64,000 nt of DNA from Bacteroides timonensis. Lineage in GTDB: Bacteria; Bacteroidota; Bacteroidia; Bacteroidales; Bacteroidaceae. This document shows, piece after piece, positions 16,165 through 25,123 of this stretch. The translations under genes were made by a program, and so were the position numbers. Numbering within the stretch: the stretch's first letter is position 1; each line of letters starts with the position of its first letter. The DNA is taken from contig NZ_CBVI010000048.1 in NCBI RefSeq assembly GCF_000513195.1, positions 1 through 64,000 of the forward strand, in the 5' to 3' direction. The notes under the pieces are model-generated. The model saw nothing but the letters and a program-made list of their open reading frames with translations. It did no database searches and was not told the DNA's origin.

Positions 16165-18455
16165 ATAATGTCTCCAAGAAGAAGATAGCTGCCGGTTATG
16201 CTGTCCTGCTGGCAGTCCTGCTTTATTCCCTGTTCTTCGTGCACCGGGAAATGGAGAATCTTATGAGTTCGGATAATAGTGATATTCTGCGTACGGACAG
16301 TCTGATAGGGCTTTTGAGGGAAAAGGATGCTAATACCGTCCGCCTGCTGCGCACACTGAGCGAAGCCAATGACAGCATGATTTCCGCCCGCGAGGTGGAA
16401 CAGATTATTGCCGAACAGGATACTATTATTACCCAGCAACGTGTACAACGCCGGGTTATTGCCCGCCGCGATACGGTTGTGACACAACCTAAGAAGAAAG
16501 GCTTCTTCCGCCGTTTGGGAGAAGTCTTCGTCCCACCACGCAAAGATTCTGCTGTGCAGGTGCAAACAACCCTTGAAGTTGCTACGGATACTGTACTCGA
16601 TGCTTATAATCCGGTTGATTCCCTGCATGCGAAGCTGCGCACTGTTGCCCGACAGAAGAAGGCTACCAATAGTGTGATGCAGCGTCGTAAGCGAACTTTG
16701 CAACGTCTTGATCATGCACTGAGTGCTCGTATTGATAGTCTTTTGAAAGGATATGAACAGGAAACCCTGATGCGTGCCCGCGAAGAAGCTGAGTATCAGA
16801 AAGCTGTCCGGCATCGTTCTGCAACGATTATTTCGGGTATTGCTGCCGGGGCTGTTGTGCTGTCCGTTATCTTTCTTGTCATGATCTGGAGGGATGTCAC
16901 CCGTAGTAACCGTTATCGGCATCAATTGGAAGAAGCCAATCGTTTTGCCGAAGAGTTGCTTGCCTCCCGCGAAAAGTTGATGCTTGCTATTACCCACGAT
17001 TTCAAGGCTCCCTTGGGTTCCATCATGGGATATGCCGACTTGCTTTCCCGGCTCACCGTTGACGGGAGGCAACGCTTCTATCTCGACAACATGAAAACTT
17101 CTTCGGAACACCTGCTGAAGCTCGTTACCGATTTGCTCGACTTTCATCGCCTCGACTTGAATAAAGCTGAGATAAATCGTGTTACTTTCCATCCTGCACG
17201 CTTGCTGGAAGAAATCTATGTCAGCTTCGAACCACTGACTTCTGCCAAAGGATTGTCTTTGAAGTGTGAGATAGATCCGGAACTGAAAGGAGCTTTTATC
17301 AGTGATCCATTGCGCTTACGCCAGATTGTCAATAACCTGCTCTCTAATGCAGTGAAGTTTACTTCGGAGGGTGGCATTACGCTGACTGCCTCTTTTGTGC
17401 CGAAAGGCGATTCCGTTTTTCCCGGTAACCATTTGAAACTCTCTGTTATCGATACGGGAAAGGGTATGGAGCCTGGTGACCGTGAGCGTATTTTCCAGGA
17501 ATTCACCCGTCTGCCCGGAGCACAGGGAGAGGAGGGCTTCGGACTGGGACTGTCCATTGTTCGTATGCTGGTACAACTGCTGGAGGGACGTATTGAGGTG
17601 GACAGCGTGCTCGGAAAGGGGAGCACATTCACGTTACGGGTACCTTTGTATCCGGTGGCATTGGATAATGATACTTCCGCCTTGAATGAACAATCAAGTG
17701 AGGACTCACAAACTCAGATACCCGCATTGCATATTCTCTTGATTGATGATGACCGCATTCAGCTTACTCTCACTGCCGCCATGCTTGCACAGAGTGGTAT
17801 TACTTCCGTAACCTGCCTGCAACTGGATGAACTTTTGGAAGCCCTCCGTACTGATACTTTCGATGTGCTGCTGACCGATGTGCAAATGCCTGCCATGAAT
17901 GGTTTCGATTTGCTGAGACTGCTGCGTGCTTCGAATATCCCGCAAGCCAAGACTATTCCGGTGATTGCCGTTACCGCCCGTAGTGATATGAAGCGTGAGG
18001 AGTTTCTGCAACATGGTTTTGCCGGAAGTCTGCATAAGCCGTTTACGGTGAATGAATTGCTTGCAGAGATTGGTGTGCTGCAAGCGGATATTGCTACTGT
18101 TGATGCCGCCCCTTCTTCTACCTTGAATTTTTCCGCCCTTACCGCTTTTTCCGGTGATGATCCGGACGCGGCAAAATCCATACTGGAAAGTTTCGTCACA
18201 GAAACACGCCTGAATGTTGATCGCTTGCGACAGGCATTGGAAACAGAAGACACAGATGGCATTGCCGCTATGGGCCACAAGATGCTTCCTTTGTTTACTT
18301 TGTTGGGAGCCAATGATCTTGTTACTTTATTGAAAGAGCTTGAAGCCTCACGTGGAGTACCTTTTGATGAAAATATAAAAGAGAAATCGCTTGCTGCCCT
18401 AAGATTGATAGGAGATATACTTGAACAAGCCTTCCTTTTTATTTCGTCTGCTTAA
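16161..18455 (+). CDS. Hybrid sensor histidine kinase with receiver and HPt domains
   Basis: A 764-residue phosphorelay protein. Two membrane helices (about 9-27 and 226-246) bracket a coiled-coil sensor region. The H box ITHDFKAPLG has His279. The ATPase has NNLLSNAVKF, DTGKGM and GFGLGLSIV. A receiver follows with Asp573 (LLTDVQMP), then an HPt-like domain with His706 (AMGHKML). Because receiver and HPt are both present, phosphate can be passed on to a separate regulator; the orphan sigma-54 regulator at 10971 is a plausible target, though not proven. The end overlaps the opposing gene at 18439 by 17 bases. Confidence 0.95.
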   Translation: MNNVSKKKIAAGYAVLLAVLLYSLFFVHREMENLMSSDNSDILRTDSLIGLLREKDANTVRLLRTLSEANDSMISAREVEQIIAEQDTIITQQRVQRRVIARRDTVVTQPKKKGFFRRLGEVFVPPRKDSAVQVQTTLEVATDTVLDAYNPVDSLHAKLRTVARQKKATNSVMQRRKRTLQRLDHALSARIDSLLKGYEQETLMRAREEAEYQKAVRHRSATIISGIAAGAVVLSVIFLVMIWRDVTRSNRYRHQLEEANRFAEELLASREKLMLAITHDFKAPLGSIMGYADLLSRLTVDGRQRFYLDNMKTSSEHLLKLVTDLLDFHRLDLNKAEINRVTFHPARLLEEIYVSFEPLTSAKGLSLKCEIDPELKGAFISDPLRLRQIVNNLLSNAVKFTSEGGITLTASFVPKGDSVFPGNHLKLSVIDTGKGMEPGDRERIFQEFTRLPGAQGEEGFGLGLSIVRMLVQLLEGRIEVDSVLGKGSTFTLRVPLYPVALDNDTSALNEQSSEDSQTQIPALHILLIDDDRIQLTLTAAMLAQSGITSVTCLQLDELLEALRTDTFDVLLTDVQMPAMNGFDLLRLLRASNIPQAKTIPVIAVTARSDMKREEFLQHGFAGSLHKPFTVNELLAEIGVLQADIATVDAAPSSTLNFSALTAFSGDDPDAAKSILESFVTETRLNVDRLRQALETEDTDGIAAMGHKMLPLFTLLGANDLVTLLKELEASRGVPFDENIKEKSLAALRLIGDILEQAFLFISSA

Positions 18456-19701
18456 ACATCCCTTTCCTCTGCTTGGCCGGTAGCTTAAAGTACTGCCTCA
18501 GAAAAAGTTTATGTTTATATATGGTTGTTGCCACTTCCATTATCTGATCCCGTAACTTCAGGATGGGTTCCCTATATCTTTCCGGTGCGGTGTGGATACT
18601 ATTGATTGCGCTATCTGCCCGGTTTATCAATTCCTCGGGGACATCTACCATCGCCTGAATTTCCGCATCCGGTTTCAGGGGCTCAAACGCCTTATTCCGG
18701 TAACGGACGAATTCATTGATGGCATCCGTAGCTTTTCCCTGTAAATCCATTGCCATATTGTAAGCATTCAGAATCTTCTGGTAGCCGGCGATGCGGATGT
18801 TGTTACTCGTAAGTTCCAGCATATAATAGACCAAATCATTGCTTCGTCCGTTCGATAACATGCGCTGTCTGACACTTACCAGCCTTTCCAGTGTATCCTG
18901 CCGTGCATATAGCGCCAATGTATCCGCCCAATAGAACACCGGTACGGAGTGTTGTTCATCTACAACTCCTGTATCAAACTCTTCATAGCTCAGTGGACGT
19001 TCGCGGAACTGGAACATCGGATCGAAAGGCATGTGTGTTTTCAGCAATGTATCCGGCAACAGCTTGCAGAAACGATGATTCGGGGAAGGAATGAACTGGT
19101 AGTTTTCCACAAATCCCGCGCCCCATGTAGGGTCGAACATATACCATTTCCCGCTTACTTTGGCTGCGCACCATTCATGTGGGTCGGGCAATAAGGCACC
19201 GTCTCTGCGGTTATAGCCATCAATAGCATAAGCGTCCATTCCCGCTTCCTTCACCAGTGCTTTAAAAAGCAATGCGTAATCCTGACAGATACCTTTGCGT
19301 TCGGATAGTATCTTTTGTATTTCTTTCGTTTCGTTTGCTTCCTCGCTGCGCGAGGTATAAGTTATGTACACATTGTATTTAATATTGCTTGAAACCCAGG
19401 TATAGATGGCGCGTGCCAGTTGGTCGTCTGTGCTGAGATACTGTTTCAGGTAAGCCACAAGAGAAGAAACGCTCCTTCCGGCAGCTTCGGGTGCTGCAAG
19501 TGCCACGGAATCGGGAAACGTAAGGCGTTCAGGCATTATGCTGTCAGGAGATGCTTTTGATACAGCTGAAGTTGAAAAAGCCTTATCCTGCGTGGCGGCA
19601 TTACGCCATGCGGAAGACAATTTGCAGAAAGGAAAAAGGAGGCAGAGGACGAATAGCCATACCGTGAGCCTGTTTGTTGATTGCCGGAACATACTTGTCA
19701 T
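18439..19701 (-). CDS. Secreted transglutaminase-like protein
   Basis: A 420-residue protein with an N-terminal hydrophobic signal (about 12-31). The transglutaminase-like core has the full triad: Cys in KGICQDYALLF, His in DPHEWCAAKV and Asp in WYMFDPTWG. In bacteria such domains often act as proteases or peptide transferases rather than cross-linkers. The C-terminal third is helical and has no motif I recognise. Its 3' end overlaps the histidine kinase on the opposite strand, so the two transcripts converge. A TACCTTTG box lies 17 bases upstream of the start. Confidence 0.88.
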   Translation of the reverse strand: MTSMFRQSTNRLTVWLFVLCLLFPFCKLSSAWRNAATQDKAFSTSAVSKASPDSIMPERLTFPDSVALAAPEAAGRSVSSLVAYLKQYLSTDDQLARAIYTWVSSNIKYNVYITYTSRSEEANETKEIQKILSERKGICQDYALLFKALVKEAGMDAYAIDGYNRRDGALLPDPHEWCAAKVSGKWYMFDPTWGAGFVENYQFIPSPNHRFCKLLPDTLLKTHMPFDPMFQFRERPLSYEEFDTGVVDEQHSVPVFYWADTLALYARQDTLERLVSVRQRMLSNGRSNDLVYYMLELTSNNIRIAGYQKILNAYNMAMDLQGKATDAINEFVRYRNKAFEPLKPDAEIQAMVDVPEELINRADSAINSIHTAPERYREPILKLRDQIMEVATTIYKHKLFLRQYFKLPAKQRKGMFKQTK

Positions 19702-19717
19702 ATCTATTTGATAGAAG

Positions 19718-19725
19718 CAAAGGTA
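19718..19725 (-). promoter_or_regulatory. -7 promoter box TACCTTTG for the transglutaminase-like gene
   Basis: Consensus TAnnTTTG on the minus strand, 17 bases before the ATG, implying a very short leader. Confidence 0.65.
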
Positions 19726-19817
19726 AGGGATTTATTGATAAACGGCAAGGGTAAATGTTGAAAAATATATGCAAAGGGGTATTTTGTGCTCTATTTATAA
19801 CGGTATAGAAATGAGGT

Positions 19818-19940
19818 AAATGATAATTTAATGAAGAATGATGAATGATGAATGAAGAATTTGGCTGCGCTATGCAAGCATGCCGCAAGGTAATTCTTCA
19901 TTCTTCATTCTTAGTTCTTCATTTCGCTAAATTATCATTT
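19818..19940. repeat. ~123-bp palindrome with 13-bp perfect ends
   Basis: AAATGATAATTTA at 19818 is matched by TAAATTATCATTT at 19928. The inner arms are runs of GAATGATGAATGAAGAATT against AATTCTTCATTCTTCATTC, around a GC-rich centre (GCTGCGC, GCATGCCGC). The terminal 13-mer also opens the composite palindrome at 34305. It lies in the divergent spacer between 19701 and 20527. Confidence 0.85.
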
Positions 19941-20080
19941 AGTTCATAACCATACAAAAATGAATAAATGTCTGAAAAGGATCAATCTATTAAAAACAGC
20001 TTTATTTCTTAATGATTAAATAGTACAAAAGAGAGTGCTTCACTTGCTTTGAAACCTTCCGAAAACCTGTGTTAGGGAAA

Positions 20081-20160
20081 GTCGTTACCTTTGCCAGCCT
20101 CAGTCGTTACCTTTGGGTGCCTCAGTCGTTACCTTTCCTACCCCAAAGTCGTTACCTTTC
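20081..20160. repeat. ~22-bp direct-repeat array, 4 units (GTCGTTACCTTT)
   Basis: The word GTCGTTACCTTT recurs four times; its TACCTTT[G/C] part starts at 20086, 20108, 20130 and 20153 (22, 22 and 23 bp apart). Units 1 and 2 contain a perfect -7 promoter box TACCTTTG; units 3 and 4 end in C. The remaining spacer (about 20161-20526) holds no gene I can support; the 65-codon frame at 20239 looks like chance. Confidence 0.85.
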
Positions 20161-20526
20161 CTTACCCCCCCTCTCAGAAGGTGCTGTAGAGGTGATTTGG
20201 GGCGTTGATGCTCCGGCTTTGGGTAAAAGGATGCAGAGATGAAAAAATGCGACATTTACATGTCGATTAGGGTAACCGCAATAAAAGTTTCATATCTGCT
20301 CAGTAATGAATCAATAGATACGCGGACGATGCGTACCCATTTGATTCAAACCCGCTTCTTTTCCCTCATGAATCTATTCCAACTACTGATTCGCATAGCG
20401 AACCCCCACTGTATAGAGTGCCGGATAGTGGAATAAATAGCCTTTTTATCTTTTGCATCAACTAAATGTCGTTAGAATTTGTTTACTTTGTAACGATTTA
20501 AACACTGACTATCGATTGACGTCCTA

Positions 20527-23500
20527 ATGAGAAGAAAATGGTTAAAATGGGTAGTGTGGATACTACTGACCCCTATCCTATTATTTGCAATACTGATGGT
20601 ATTGCTTTATATCCCTCCCGTACAGAACCTGATACGGAAGCAAGCTACTGCCATCGCATCTGAGGCAACAGGTATGGATATATCTGTGGAACGCATCGAC
20701 CTCCGCTTTCCGCTGAACCTTTTGGTACGTGGTGTGCAGGTCATTCAAACTCCTGATACTCTGCTGGCCCTGGAAAGCCTGAACGTGCGCGTGCAGGCAT
20801 GGCCGTTGATACGCGGACAAGTAGAAGTGGACGAGGTAACCGTGAACGGAGTTTTCCTGAACTCTGCCGATCTGATAGAGGGTATCCGCATACGTGGTGT
20901 ACTGGGACGTTTCTTCCTTGAAAGCCATGGCATGGACCTGAAGAAAGAGGATGCCGTCATCAATCGTGTGGAATTGAGTGATACCCACATGCTCGTTGTG
21001 ATGAACGATACTACCACTGCCGAACCGGACACCGCGACTACCGCCCTTAATTGGAAAGTAGCCCTGCACAAGTTGGCACTGAAAAACGTTTCCGTTGATT
21101 TGCAAATGCCGCTGGATTCCATGCGTCTTGCTGCCCGTCTGGACGATGCGGAGGTAGATGATGCGGTTGCTGACCTGGGCGGACAGATGTACGGTCTGAA
21201 GAAATTTGAATTGAGCGGTACTACGGTGAACTATGACACGGGCAGCCAATTGCTCAGTGCCATTAATAGCCTGATAGATACCGGTAGTCTTGCAGTTACT
21301 GATAGCACCGGTGTGAAACCTGCTTCCGGATTTGATGCTTCGCACATCGCCTTGCGGGATATTCGTATTGGGGTGGACTCCGTGCTTTATCATGGACGGA
21401 ATATCAATGCCGTTATCCGGGAATTCTCCATGAACGAGCGTTCCGGTCTGAGCGTCACTTCACTGACGGGACGGGTATATGCTGATTCCACAGTCATTCA
21501 GGTGCCTTCCTTAAAATTGCTTACCCCACACAGTGAAATGGATTTCACGGCCCAGACTTATTGGGAACTGGTGGAAATTCCCACTTCCGGACGACTCTCC
21601 GCCCGTTTCAATGCCCGCATCGGCAAGCAGGATGTGATGCTCTTTGCAGGTGATTTGCCTGATACATTCAAGGATGCATATCCTTTCCGCCCCCTTACTA
21701 TCCGTGCCGGTACGGAAGGTAACTTCAAGCAGATGCAGATTTCCCGCTTCAACATCGATCTGCCGGGTGCTTTCACCTTAAATGGAGGAGGCGAGATTTG
21801 GAATCTTACCGACAGTCTGACGCGCAACGGAAGCATTGACTTCGATATCCGGACACAAAATCTGAATTTCCTTACCGGACTGACAGGCGTCACCCCGGAT
21901 GGCTCCATAGTAGTGCCGGATAGTATGCATTTGGCAGCACGTCTTGGCATGGATGGACCTAAGTATGACGCTACGCTTAAGCTGAAAGAACGTGAAGGGC
22001 TATTGAGCTTGTTGGCGCACTATAACACTGCCACTGAAGCCTATCAGGCAGACCTTCATGTGGATGCCCTGCAAGTACACCACTTCCTACCTAAAGATTC
22101 TATCTATACCCTTTCGGCTAAGGTTGCCGCTAAAGGAAAAGGATTCGATCCCGCCAACCACCGTACCGTGGCGGCTGTACAAGCTTCTCTCGGCGAATTA
22201 CAATACGGGCACAGGAATATTTCCGGTATTGACCTGACAGCCGGATTGAAATCCGCTCTTGCCACTGTACGCATGACGAGCGACAATGCCCTGCTGAAGA
22301 TGCGGGCGGATGCCGATATGCGTCTTGACCGTAAATACCTGGATGGCAAGGTGGCTATGAATGTGGAGAATGTCGGTTTACATGAGTTAGGAATCTCTCC
22401 CAAGCCATTGAAGCATCCTTTCGCTTTCACTCTCGGTGCCGAAGCACGCCATGACTCTATCAAGATGAGCATGAATGCAGGCGATCTCGACTTCCAGTTC
22501 CGTGCCCGCAGCACATTGAAGAAATTGCTGGAACAAGGTACTGCCTTTTCTACGCTTCTTACCAGGCAGATAGAATTGAGGCAACTCGATCATGCAGAAT
22601 TACGGAAAGCGCTGCCCTCAGCCGGTATGCAACTGAAAGCCGGCAAACAGAACCCTGTCGGCTATTTCCTGGCAACTAAGGATATTTCTTTTGATGATTT
22701 TGTGTTGCGTTTCGGCACTACCCCCCGGCGAGGTATCAATGGGCGTACTGCTATACATGGTTTGCGTATGGACTCCCTGCAACTGGATACTATTTTCTTC
22801 GCTATCAGCCAGGATACTGCACGTATGAAGTTGCAGGGTGGTGTCATTAATGGTCCGAAGAACCCGCAGTTTGTCTTCCGCAGTACGCTGACGGGTGAAA
22901 TCCGTAATGAAGATGCCGAACTGACTTTGAATTATGTGGATGCGAAGGGAGATACCGGACTCGATCTGGGTATCAATGCCCGTCCTTTGATAGAGGGCCG
23001 GGGTAGGGGTAATGGTATTGCTTTCCGCTTGACACCTGCCGAGCCTATTATCGCTTTCCAGAAGTTCCGCTTTGTGGATAACAGCGACTGGATTTACTTG
23101 CATAAGAATATGCGCGTTTATGCCAATGTGGATATGGACAGCGACGATGGACTTTGCTTCCGCATGCAGTCCGACCGTTCCGACACCGTTTCCTTGCAGA
23201 ATATCAATTTGGAACTCATACGTTTCCGCCTGGATAAACTGAGCGGTATTCTGCCATATATGCCCCGCATCACGGGACTTTTCTCGGCAGAAGCCAACTA
23301 TATACAGACCGCAACCTCATTGCAAGTTTCCGCTGAGGCCGGCGTGGAAAAACTGACTTACGAACGCCAGCCGGTAGGTAACATCGGATTGGGTGCCACC
23401 TGGCTTCCGGGTGATAAAGGTACGCACTATCTGAATGCCTACTTCCGTTCGGGAGATCAGGAGGTAATGACCGCTGATGCCGTCTTGACCCAGAAGAACG

Positions 23501-25101
23501 GGCGCGATTCGGTTGAAGTCAACACTACTTTTGAGCATTTCCCACTCTCGCTTGCCAATGCTTTCATGCCCGATCAGGTAGTTGCCTTTACCGGTGACAT
23601 CGACGGCGGACTCTATATCAGCGGTGCCATGGAGAAGCCTAAACTGAGCGGTGACCTCTCACTGGACAGTGTATCCGTCTATGCCCGTCAGGCAGGTGCA
23701 CGTTACTGGTTTGACAATCGTCCGTTGAAGATAGAGAATAATCAACTTATCTTTAATAAGTTTGCCATATACACCACCAGCCGGAATCCCTTTACGATAG
23801 ACGGGAACGTAGACTTCCGCAATATGGAAAACCCGACGGCGAAGTTGAACCTGCGTGCACAGAACTACACTTTGCTTGATGCTCCCCGTACCAAGGAAAG
23901 TATGATTTACGGCAAAATCTTCGTAGATTTGAATGCCACTGTACGTGGTCCGCTGGATGGACTGACCATGCGTGGAAACATGAATCTGCTGGGTAACACA
24001 GATGTGACCTATGTGTTGACTGACTCTCCTCTGACTGTAGAAGACCGTTTGGGTGAACTTGTCACGTTCACTTCCTTTACGGATACTACTTCGGTACAGG
24101 CAGCTGAGGTCCCCACCATGTCGCTCGGCGGTATGGACATGTTGATGTCTGTGCACATCGATGATGCCGTACGTTTGCGTGCTGATCTTAGCCCCGACCG
24201 CAGTAGCCGTGTGGAGCTGGAAGGTGGAGGTGACCTGAATTTGCAATATACTCCGCAAGGCGATCTCACATTGTCCGGTCGCTATACGTTGATAGGTGGT
24301 ATGATGAAATATGCCCTGCCCGTTATCCCGTTGAAAGAGTTCCAGTTTGTCAATGGAAGTTATGTGGACTGGACGGGTAATCCGATGAACCCTTCACTCA
24401 ACCTGACTGCTACGGAACGTGTCCGCGCTTCTGTATCCGATGGCGATGACGGCGGTTCGCGCATGGTGAACTTCGACGTTTCCATCAGCATCAAGAACCG
24501 TTTGGAGAACCCTGATTTGTGCTTTAATCTGAGTGCTCCCGATGATGCCACCGTACAGGGTGAACTGGCAGGAATGAGTGCCGATGAACGAAGCAAACAA
24601 GCCATTACCATGCTTGCCACAGGTATGTATCTTTATAACAGCGGAAAAGGTGGTGGTTTAACTATGGGGTCCGCACTGAACAGCGTGCTGCAAAGTCAGA
24701 TTAATGCGCTGACTGGAAATCTGAAGAACGCTTCTCTCAGTGTCGGCATTGAAGACCGTACCGCTGCTGAAACGGGTGATAAACAGACGGACTATAGTTT
24801 CCGCTACTCTCAGCGTTTCTTCAATGATCGTATACAGATTGTAATCGGTGGAAAAGTATCCAGTGGCGCTAATGCAACGAATGACGTAGAATCATTCATC
24901 GATAATATTTCTTTGGAATATCGTTTGGATAATAGTGGTACACGCTATGTCCGCGTGTTCCATAACAAAAACTATGAAAGTGTGCTCGATGGTGAGATAA
25001 CCGAGACAGGTGTCGGCCTTGTGCTTCGCCGTAAGATGGACCGCCTGAGTGAGCTGTTCATATTCAAGAGAAAGAAGAAAGTAGAACCTGTGAGCGAATA
25101 G
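20527..25101 (+). CDS. tamB: TamB-like envelope protein (AsmA/TamB superfamily)
   Basis: A 1524-residue protein with one N-terminal membrane anchor (about 9-29), then a very long repetitive beta-rich body and the conserved C-terminal TamB domain (about 1100-1480; for example GNPMNPSLNLTA and ANTMLAT-like SKQAITMLATGMYL). TamB proteins span the periplasm as a hydrophobic groove linking inner and outer membranes, and are implicated in phospholipid transport and outer-membrane protein assembly. The next gene, 22 bases downstream, encodes an outer-membrane barrel of the BamA/TamA group, the expected partner. Length matches the large Bacteroidetes members. Confidence 0.93.
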   Translation: MRRKWLKWVVWILLTPILLFAILMVLLYIPPVQNLIRKQATAIASEATGMDISVERIDLRFPLNLLVRGVQVIQTPDTLLALESLNVRVQAWPLIRGQVEVDEVTVNGVFLNSADLIEGIRIRGVLGRFFLESHGMDLKKEDAVINRVELSDTHMLVVMNDTTTAEPDTATTALNWKVALHKLALKNVSVDLQMPLDSMRLAARLDDAEVDDAVADLGGQMYGLKKFELSGTTVNYDTGSQLLSAINSLIDTGSLAVTDSTGVKPASGFDASHIALRDIRIGVDSVLYHGRNINAVIREFSMNERSGLSVTSLTGRVYADSTVIQVPSLKLLTPHSEMDFTAQTYWELVEIPTSGRLSARFNARIGKQDVMLFAGDLPDTFKDAYPFRPLTIRAGTEGNFKQMQISRFNIDLPGAFTLNGGGEIWNLTDSLTRNGSIDFDIRTQNLNFLTGLTGVTPDGSIVVPDSMHLAARLGMDGPKYDATLKLKEREGLLSLLAHYNTATEAYQADLHVDALQVHHFLPKDSIYTLSAKVAAKGKGFDPANHRTVAAVQASLGELQYGHRNISGIDLTAGLKSALATVRMTSDNALLKMRADADMRLDRKYLDGKVAMNVENVGLHELGISPKPLKHPFAFTLGAEARHDSIKMSMNAGDLDFQFRARSTLKKLLEQGTAFSTLLTRQIELRQLDHAELRKALPSAGMQLKAGKQNPVGYFLATKDISFDDFVLRFGTTPRRGINGRTAIHGLRMDSLQLDTIFFAISQDTARMKLQGGVINGPKNPQFVFRSTLTGEIRNEDAELTLNYVDAKGDTGLDLGINARPLIEGRGRGNGIAFRLTPAEPIIAFQKFRFVDNSDWIYLHKNMRVYANVDMDSDDGLCFRMQSDRSDTVSLQNINLELIRFRLDKLSGILPYMPRITGLFSAEANYIQTATSLQVSAEAGVEKLTYERQPVGNIGLGATWLPGDKGTHYLNAYFRSGDQEVMTADAVLTQKNGRDSVEVNTTFEHFPLSLANAFMPDQVVAFTGDIDGGLYISGAMEKPKLSGDLSLDSVSVYARQAGARYWFDNRPLKIENNQLIFNKFAIYTTSRNPFTIDGNVDFRNMENPTAKLNLRAQNYTLLDAPRTKESMIYGKIFVDLNATVRGPLDGLTMRGNMNLLGNTDVTYVLTDSPLTVEDRLGELVTFTSFTDTTSVQAAEVPTMSLGGMDMLMSVHIDDAVRLRADLSPDRSSRVELEGGGDLNLQYTPQGDLTLSGRYTLIGGMMKYALPVIPLKEFQFVNGSYVDWTGNPMNPSLNLTATERVRASVSDGDDGGSRMVNFDVSISIKNRLENPDLCFNLSAPDDATVQGELAGMSADERSKQAITMLATGMYLYNSGKGGGLTMGSALNSVLQSQINALTGNLKNASLSVGIEDRTAAETGDKQTDYSFRYSQRFFNDRIQIVIGGKVSSGANATNDVESFIDNISLEYRLDNSGTRYVRVFHNKNYESVLDGEITETGVGLVLRRKMDRLSELFIFKRKKKVEPVSE

Positions 25102-25123
25102 TGTAAAAGAAATAAGAATTAAA

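Noticed and set aside
15369..18313. Long minus-strand frames opposite the MATE and histidine kinase genes
   Set aside because: They mirror strongly coding plus-strand genes and have no domain or promoter.
20239..20436. 65-residue gene upstream of tamB
   Set aside because: No recognisable domain, composition like the non-coding flank, and no promoter box.
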